Source: Streptomyces sp. BK208
GTDB taxonomy: Bacteria > Actinomycetota > Actinomycetes > Streptomycetales > Streptomycetaceae
Direction: 5' to 3'
DNA length: 64,000 nt
Assembly: GCF_004364245.1 (NCBI RefSeq)
Contig: NZ_SOAV01000006.1
Location: 62,001-126,000 of the forward strand
The notes below the pieces were generated by a model. That model was not told where the DNA came from. It did not search any database and was given only the letters and a program-made list of their open reading frames with translations. Shown one piece after another: positions 59,382 through 64,000 of the stretch; position 1 is the stretch's first letter, and each line of letters begins with the position of its first letter. The translations under genes and the position numbers were made by a program.

Positions 59382-60944
59382 CTAAGCTCCCCCATTCGGG
59401 TGGAAGGTTTCGAACCCGCCGCGAAGCGTCGGGTGCATGTAAGTCCCGGCGTCGTTGAACGGTGCAACAGCCGTCTTGCCGTGAGGCCAGACCCAGAGAA
59501 AGTCATTGGGAGCCTCGACCTTGACTCCGAGGGTGTTTGCCAGGTTCTGTGCGAATCCATCTGATTTCATACCGGTTTGGCAGGATAGCAGCCTAACAGG
59601 TTCTCCGTTCCATCCGTGTGCTCGCATCAGTGAAGCCATCTCGCGATGATTGAAGCTCTGCCAGTTCTCGGCCAAGTGGGCGGCGCCCTCCTTCACCTGA
59701 TAACCCACTGAAGTGGGGGATCCGTGCATTCCCACGTCGAAGGTGCCATTGTTTTTTACCCGATTCATGCTTTTGAGGAGTCGGTCTCCTGGGGCGAAAA
59801 CGAGCATGCCCGGGCGACCGTCCTTGAAAGGCGTGACCTTCAGGGACAGTGGCTTTTTCCCACGGGATGCGAGACCCTTTACGACTGAGGCAATGTTGGC
59901 CGACCCGGATCGGATGCCGCTGGCGAGTCCTTTCAGGCCGCCGCCAATGCCGCCCATGAGTCCTGCGCCGAGCGCCTTTAGGCCGCCTGCCTTCCACAGC
60001 TTGCCGAGTTTCGCGATGCTGGTGAATCCCTTGGTCGCGGGTATGCAGTCCAGCGCCGCCCACAGGAGATCCCCCCAGCCGGCTTCTCCCTTGATGACTT
60101 TTCTTATCGTGTCCGCCATCACGACGAGGGCCGCCGCGAAGACCAACCACCCCAGCGGGCCGCCCACGATCATCACGATGATGCCGACGATCGTCACGAC
60201 CCACTTGCAGACGGTGACGATCTCGTCCCAGTGGTCGGAGACCCAGTCGCCCACCTCCTCCCACCAGTGCCGGTTCGGGATGCCGGCGTCGGAGGCTTCC
60301 CGGAGCTTGGTCACCGTCCGACGGGCGGCCTCCTCGCGCAACCCCTTCGCCTGACCGGCGAGCTTCTTGGCCGCGTCGAGGGCGCTCTGGGCGCTCTCCA
60401 CGTTCCGCTCGGCCGCCGCCTGGCGGGCCTTCGCGTGCTGGGCGTCACGCGTGGCGCGGCGGACGTCGGCCTCGTCTGGCTTGGGGACGTCCTTGCCGCC
60501 GTTCTTGGCCGGATCGTACGAGTCGGTCTTCTCGGTCGCCCTGCGGACCCAGTCCTCGGCACCGGTCAACGCAGTCTGTGCGGTGCTGAGTTCGTCGCGG
60601 GCCTTGCGACCGTCGCGCAGCGCCTTGTCGGCCTTCTCCTGGGCATCCCGCAGGTCGGGCCAGAACGTGGCCAGCGCGTCGCCCGCCAGGCCGTACGACT
60701 TCTTCAGCTTGCGCAGCTTCTTCGGGGCGTCCTCGAACTCCTCGGCGAACACCTCCGCCGTCTTGCCCGCCCAGGAGAGGATTTCGTCCTCCTTGGCGAT
60801 CCCCTTGAGGCCGCGCAGAACGTCGGCAACGTCATCGGCGAAGTCGTGCAGGGTGCCGGCGAGTTTGCGAATGCGGTCCGGGTCGCCCGGAGTCGGGTCC
60901 TCGTCCAGGTCGAGTACGTGCCAGTCCGCAGGCCTGTGCGACAC
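59382..60944 (-). CDS. Type VII polymorphic toxin with predicted caspase-like cysteine protease domain
   Basis: This encodes 520 residues from GTG 60944, with GGGGGAG upstream. Residues 15-105 form the same DPTPGD helical export domain as the protein at 42614-43870 (LDEDPTPGDPDRIRKLAGTL, SWAGKTAEVFAEEFEDAP). A long coiled coil follows (ALRDGRKARDELSTAQTAL), then hydrophobic helices near 245-290 and a Gly-rich stretch. The C-terminal 120 residues have VGMHGSP (His407) and VRLLSCQTG (Cys455), with FAQNLANTLGVKVEAP after it. This spacing of HG and xxC is the catalytic dyad of clan CD proteases such as the C80 domain of RTX toxins, and similar tails occur on Rhs and WapA toxins. The protease call is inference; the modular toxin layout is clear. 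Confidence 0.75.
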   Translation of the reverse strand: MSHRPADWHVLDLDEDPTPGDPDRIRKLAGTLHDFADDVADVLRGLKGIAKEDEILSWAGKTAEVFAEEFEDAPKKLRKLKKSYGLAGDALATFWPDLRDAQEKADKALRDGRKARDELSTAQTALTGAEDWVRRATEKTDSYDPAKNGGKDVPKPDEADVRRATRDAQHAKARQAAAERNVESAQSALDAAKKLAGQAKGLREEAARRTVTKLREASDAGIPNRHWWEEVGDWVSDHWDEIVTVCKWVVTIVGIIVMIVGGPLGWLVFAAALVVMADTIRKVIKGEAGWGDLLWAALDCIPATKGFTSIAKLGKLWKAGGLKALGAGLMGGIGGGLKGLASGIRSGSANIASVVKGLASRGKKPLSLKVTPFKDGRPGMLVFAPGDRLLKSMNRVKNNGTFDVGMHGSPTSVGYQVKEGAAHLAENWQSFNHREMASLMRAHGWNGEPVRLLSCQTGMKSDGFAQNLANTLGVKVEAPNDFLWVWPHGKTAVAPFNDAGTYMHPTLRGGFETFHPNGGA

Positions 60945-61103
60945 CGTGTTCTCCCCCGTGCACGTTGCTAGATGTACCCGCTTGGAACGCGCGTACGAAC
61001 CTATCGCACGCGCTGCAGACCTGTGTCGGGTCGGCGCAAGGACAGGTGGTGTGACCTTGTCGCGGCGTGGCGCGTTGATCACATCGCACAGGAGGGAGAG
61101 CTG

Positions 61104-61997
61104 ATGGTCGGCTCGTCGCACGAGGCCCTGCACCGGGTCTTCCAGAAGGACCCGGCGCTGCTCACGCGGGCGTTCCAGAAGGTGCTGCGCGTTCCTTTCC
61201 CGGAGCCGCGGGACTTCGCGGTCCTGAACGCCGACGTGACGGAGATCGAACCCGTCGAGCGGCGCGTGGACACGCTGATGCGGGTGGAGACGGACGACGG
61301 GGCTTACCTGCTCGTCGTCGAGGCGCAGGGGAAGAAGGACGAGAGGAAGCGTGGCAGCTGGCCGTACTACCTCGCGTACCTGTATGAGAAGTACCGCTGT
61401 GAGCCGGTACTCGTCGTGATCACGCAAAGCGGTGCTACGGCACGCTGGGCTTCCCGACCCATCAGGCGAGGGCTGCCCGGCTGGGAATCGATGACGGTGC
61501 GACCGTTGGTGATCGGCCCGGACAACGTGCCGGTGATCGCGAGTGAACGGGAGGCCGAGAGAGACGTCCCGCTCGCCGTGCTGTCGGCCATGACACACGG
61601 GCGGGGTGCAAAGGCTGCCGCCATACTGGAACCGTTGGCTTTCGCTCTGCGGACCGTCGACGGCGAGAGCGCGGCGGTGTTCGGACAGCTCATCGAGTCA
61701 TGCCTGGCCGATTCCCGGGCCAAGGAGATCTGGAGGGACCTGATGTCGGAGATCCGCTACTTCTTCAACAACCCGGTGGCCGAGAAGGTCCGTGAGGAAG
61801 GCCGGGTCGAGGGTCGCGAAGAAGGGCGGCTCGAGGACCGGGCCGGGATGACCCTGCGGATCCTGGAGTGGCGGGCCATCCCGGTGTCCGAGGCCGTGCG
61901 GGAGCGAGTGCTTGCCTGTTCGGACCTGGATCAGCTCGAAGTCTGGGCCCGCCGTGCGGTGACCGCCGAGCGGGCCGAGGACCTGTTCAGCGGTTGA
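61104..61997 (+). CDS. Rpn-like PD-(D/E)XK nuclease family protein
   Basis: This encodes 297 residues from ATG 61104, with GGAGGGAG upstream. RRVDTLMRVETDD then LLVVEAQGKKDERKR gives the D...ExQ signature of Rpn/YhgA recombination-promoting nucleases, in which Gln replaces the motif lysine. The C-terminal region ends in the charged EEGRVEGREEGRLEDRAG stretch seen in that family. These proteins are common in bacterial accessory regions; the function here is unknown. It is divergent from the toxin gene, and its end overlaps the paired secreted protein gene. Confidence 0.78.
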   Translation: MVGSSHEALHRVFQKDPALLTRAFQKVLRVPFPEPRDFAVLNADVTEIEPVERRVDTLMRVETDDGAYLLVVEAQGKKDERKRGSWPYYLAYLYEKYRCEPVLVVITQSGATARWASRPIRRGLPGWESMTVRPLVIGPDNVPVIASEREAERDVPLAVLSAMTHGRGAKAAAILEPLAFALRTVDGESAAVFGQLIESCLADSRAKEIWRDLMSEIRYFFNNPVAEKVREEGRVEGREEGRLEDRAGMTLRILEWRAIPVSEAVRERVLACSDLDQLEVWARRAVTAERAEDLFSG

Positions 61998-63036
61998 TGG
62001 ACTGGATCTCCTGGACTTCCATGTCCTGCGTCGTCTCGAACGTGCCGTCCGGCAGGTCGCCCTGGGCGCCGCCGGTGCCCTCCCAGGAGATCTCCCAGGT
62101 GATCGAGGCGCTCAGCTGGTACGGTCCGCCGTTCGACGCGCGCAGGTAACGGATGCCGCAGGGCGGGGTCTCGTCGGCCTTGCCCTTCGCGTACGGCGTA
62201 CCGATGGAGCCGTCGGCGTCGATCTCGCAGTCGCCGGAGGCGGGGAAGGTCTCGGCGTCGGCGGTGCCGGGTTCAAGGTGGAGGGCGACGGGCTTGGCGG
62301 TCGTCTCCGCCCACAGCCCGGTGCCGGGCAGCTCGGCCCGGACCTTGACCTCCTTGAAGGTGCCCTTGTCCAGCCAGACCCAGGTGGGGAGATTGACGGT
62401 GGACTTGGCGGCCGGCTTTGCCTCGATCTCGGTGGCGGGGACCTCGACCTTGTCGTAGGCGTACTCCGCGAGGGTCTGCGGAGTCGGTGCATTCGGGTCG
62501 TCGGGGATCTCGCCCGCGTCCTGCCAGAACATGAGCCTGTTGCAGAGGGACGTATCGTCGAGGCCGGCAAGCCGCGGAGCGACTCCGCGCCAGAAGTAGC
62601 CCTTCTTGCCCAGGTTGTAGTCCTTGTAGCCCTTCACCGAAGACGGGGTCCCGAAATAGTTGGGCGCGTCCTTGCCGTCCTTGAAGTGATCGGTCCACAA
62701 CTGCGACCCGTACCACCCCTGGCGGAGGCTGACGTCACCACCGGCGTCGTGCTCCGCGAAGTCCTTGAGTTCCTCAGGAGTGAACACCGGTTCGTACCAG
62801 CAGGGCGGCGGTTCCCAGTTGACGTCGGTTGCGCTCAGGCTTCCCCGTTTGCCGTCCGTCGGGCCGTCCACCTGCGTGACCCTGATGCTGGTGCGCTGGG
62901 CGGAGGCGGTCAGTTCCTTGCCCTCGGCCTCGCCTCTCGTGTCGGATCCGCCGAAGGCGTGGGCGGGAGCGGAGTACACGAGGACGGTGGTCAGTGACGC
63001 AGCGATGACCGGCAGGCCCCTGTGCCAGACCCTCAC
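61987..63036 (-). CDS. Secreted protein of the lipoprotein pair (copy 2)
   Basis: This encodes 349 residues from GTG 63036, in GTGA overlap with the lipoprotein gene. The signal peptide (GLPVIAASLTTVLVYSAPAHA) is followed by SATDVNWEPPPCWYEP, GYKDYNLGKKGYFWRGV, VNLPTWVWLDKGTF, TTAKPVALHLEPGTADAE, PYAKGKADETPPCGIRYLR and PDGTFETTQDMEVQEIQSINR. These match copy 1 at 45692-46777 block by block over the whole length. No known family. It overlaps the Rpn gene's end by 11 bases. Confidence 0.72.
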   Translation of the reverse strand: MRVWHRGLPVIAASLTTVLVYSAPAHAFGGSDTRGEAEGKELTASAQRTSIRVTQVDGPTDGKRGSLSATDVNWEPPPCWYEPVFTPEELKDFAEHDAGGDVSLRQGWYGSQLWTDHFKDGKDAPNYFGTPSSVKGYKDYNLGKKGYFWRGVAPRLAGLDDTSLCNRLMFWQDAGEIPDDPNAPTPQTLAEYAYDKVEVPATEIEAKPAAKSTVNLPTWVWLDKGTFKEVKVRAELPGTGLWAETTAKPVALHLEPGTADAETFPASGDCEIDADGSIGTPYAKGKADETPPCGIRYLRASNGGPYQLSASITWEISWEGTGGAQGDLPDGTFETTQDMEVQEIQSINR

Positions 63037-63680
63037 TTCGCGCACTCGCCCCTCTCCGAACGGACGGAGGCGTTCTGCCACACGCCCTGGCTGCTCTTGC
63101 GGAGGGTTACCAGGTAATACACCTCGGGATCCATGTCCTTGGGATTCCCTTCGACCTTTCCGGTCTTCCGGTGCTTCGTGTAAGCGTCACTCTCGTTCGT
63201 GCAGTAGCCGAGAGACGCCGTGCTGCCGTCGTCGAGCAGGCTGACCTTGGGGCCGAAGACCGGCAGCTTGCCGATGACCGTCACGTTCTTGTCGGTGTAC
63301 GACCTGATCCACTTCTTGCTCTGCGCGTGGCCTGAGTCAGTGTCGTAGAAGGCGACGGCTTCACTGTCGGGGTCGTTGGCGATGATCGCGGCGTATCCCG
63401 CCCGCAGCTCTTCCTTGGCGTCATTGAGAACAGCCTGCTCCTTGGCGTCGCTGCTCTTCCAGTTTTCGAAGGTCAGCTGGAAGCTGCTGGGAAGCTCGAT
63501 CGCCGGACGCTCGACGCCGGGTGATGCGGAGGGGGAGGCCGACTCCGATGCCGAAGGACTCCCCGTCTCCGCCCCCTTGATGTCGTCCGGCGAGGAATCT
63601 TCCCCGCCGCAGGCGGTCAGGAGCAGGGACGCCGTCGCGGCGAAGGTGGCGGCGGTCATGGTGAGGGCGCTGCGGGCCAC
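63033..63680 (-). CDS. Lipoprotein of the pair (copy 2)
   Basis: This encodes 215 residues from GTG 63680, with GGGGGAA upstream; ATG 63659 is an alternative. The lipobox LLTAC is followed by a Ser/Ala/Pro linker. The domain (ELRAGYAAIIANDPDSEAVAFY, VTVIGKLPVFGPKVSLLDDG) has the same helix-strand plan and position as copy 1 (46768-47436), and the ends align (GVWQNASVRSERGECAK against GLWQASKVFVETKAEKCQ). It probably acts with the secreted protein it overlaps. Confidence 0.75.
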   Translation of the reverse strand: MARSALTMTAATFAATASLLLTACGGEDSSPDDIKGAETGSPSASESASPSASPGVERPAIELPSSFQLTFENWKSSDAKEQAVLNDAKEELRAGYAAIIANDPDSEAVAFYDTDSGHAQSKKWIRSYTDKNVTVIGKLPVFGPKVSLLDDGSTASLGYCTNESDAYTKHRKTGKVEGNPKDMDPEVYYLVTLRKSSQGVWQNASVRSERGECAK

Positions 63681-64000
63681 TGGTGTTCCCCCCGGGATAC
63701 GACGTGTGCGACAGGGAACGAAGCTACCAGGGGCGCGCTCTGACCGGTTTTCGGGGATTGTGCGCGGAGTGTGAAGGCGGAGTCCGCAGAGGCGGGCAAA
63801 CGGCATGAAGCGGGCGGACGTTGTGATGCGGGCCTCCCTCGCCCCTTCGCCGCCGACGGTGGGAGTCCATAAGATCTCGGTAGGCTCAGCACACCCCTCA
63901 TCCCGGACGCCCCGCGGCCTGCGCCGCCCACGACCACGACCCAGGACTCCGCCCATGCCGCGACGCCGCACATCAAGCTCCTCAAGCTCGACGGCTCCCT
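63681..64000. other. Right-edge stretch, possible start of a plus-strand gene
   Basis: About 270 bases with no gene precede an ATG at 63955 (MPRRRTSSSSSS). The alternative frame (TPHIKLLKLDGS) looks more like protein but has no start codon in the window. A gene probably begins at the edge; its product cannot be told. Confidence 0.35.

Noticed and set aside
1..64000. tRNA, rRNA, prophage or insertion sequence
   Set aside because: No cloverleaf-like or rRNA sequence, transposase, integrase or phage structural gene was recognised on either strand; a covariance-model search would be needed to exclude small RNAs.

Overview
This window is high-GC actinobacterial chromosome and almost certainly Streptomyces. 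The evidence is strong GC bias at third codon positions, frequent GTG starts, ATGA/GTGA stop-start overlaps between neighbours, the futalosine menaquinone genes mqnA/mqnE/mqnP, an UdgX-type glycosylase, system II cytochrome c maturation genes and DAACS, DUF4229 and PLDc_N proteins in an order typical of Streptomyces cores. Family names are from motif recognition by eye; no database search was run.

Layout. 1-5.1 kb: the tail of a MerR-type regulator, then an accessory island bounded by a 78-bp direct repeat (240-317 and 5032-5109, one mismatch). The repeat is the 3' end of the conserved gene at 5034-5465. The island carries a nuclease-methyltransferase restriction enzyme and a DUF4760-like membrane protein. 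5.9-13.8 kb: hemL, a histidine phosphatase, a Tat lipoprotein deacetylase and resA-ccdA-resB-ccsB, that is haem synthesis followed by cytochrome c haem attachment. 13.8-17.7 kb: a stand-alone condensation-fold protein, a secreted type B carboxylesterase and a small membrane protein. 17.8-22.6 kb: ubiD-mqnP-ubiX-(Lrp)-mqnE, late and early futalosine-pathway menaquinone genes; mqnA lies apart at 33.8 kb. 22.6-26.0 kb: udgX, an acetyltransferase, a DUF4229 protein and a symporter preceded by a cysteine-rich leader peptide. 26.1-32.6 kb: a TetR regulator and lipid genes (MaoC hydratase, FabG4-type reductase, thiolase, acyl-CoA synthetase) with shared palindromic operators. 32.6-36.6 kb: methyltransferase, cold-shock protein, mqnA and a Ser/Thr kinase.

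36.6-63.7 kb is the most unusual part. An EssC-like type VII secretion ATPase (ubiquitin-like and FHA-like N-terminus, two membrane helices, three FtsK domains) diverges from a module of two WXG100-like proteins and a DPTPGD-type secreted protein. A second module, on the opposite strand at 57.9-60.9 kb, has another WXG-like protein and a DPTPGD effector ending in a predicted caspase-like cysteine protease domain with a candidate immunity gene. Each module is followed by a paralogous pair encoding a lipoprotein and a secreted protein (45.7-47.4 and 62.0-63.7 kb). Between the modules lie a truncated VanX-like dipeptidase, small membrane/lipoprotein genes and a complete-looking Tad (Flp) pilus operon at 51.2-57.9 kb, without a prepilin peptidase.

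I see no rRNA, tRNA, CRISPR array or recognisable integrase or transposase of an intact mobile element.
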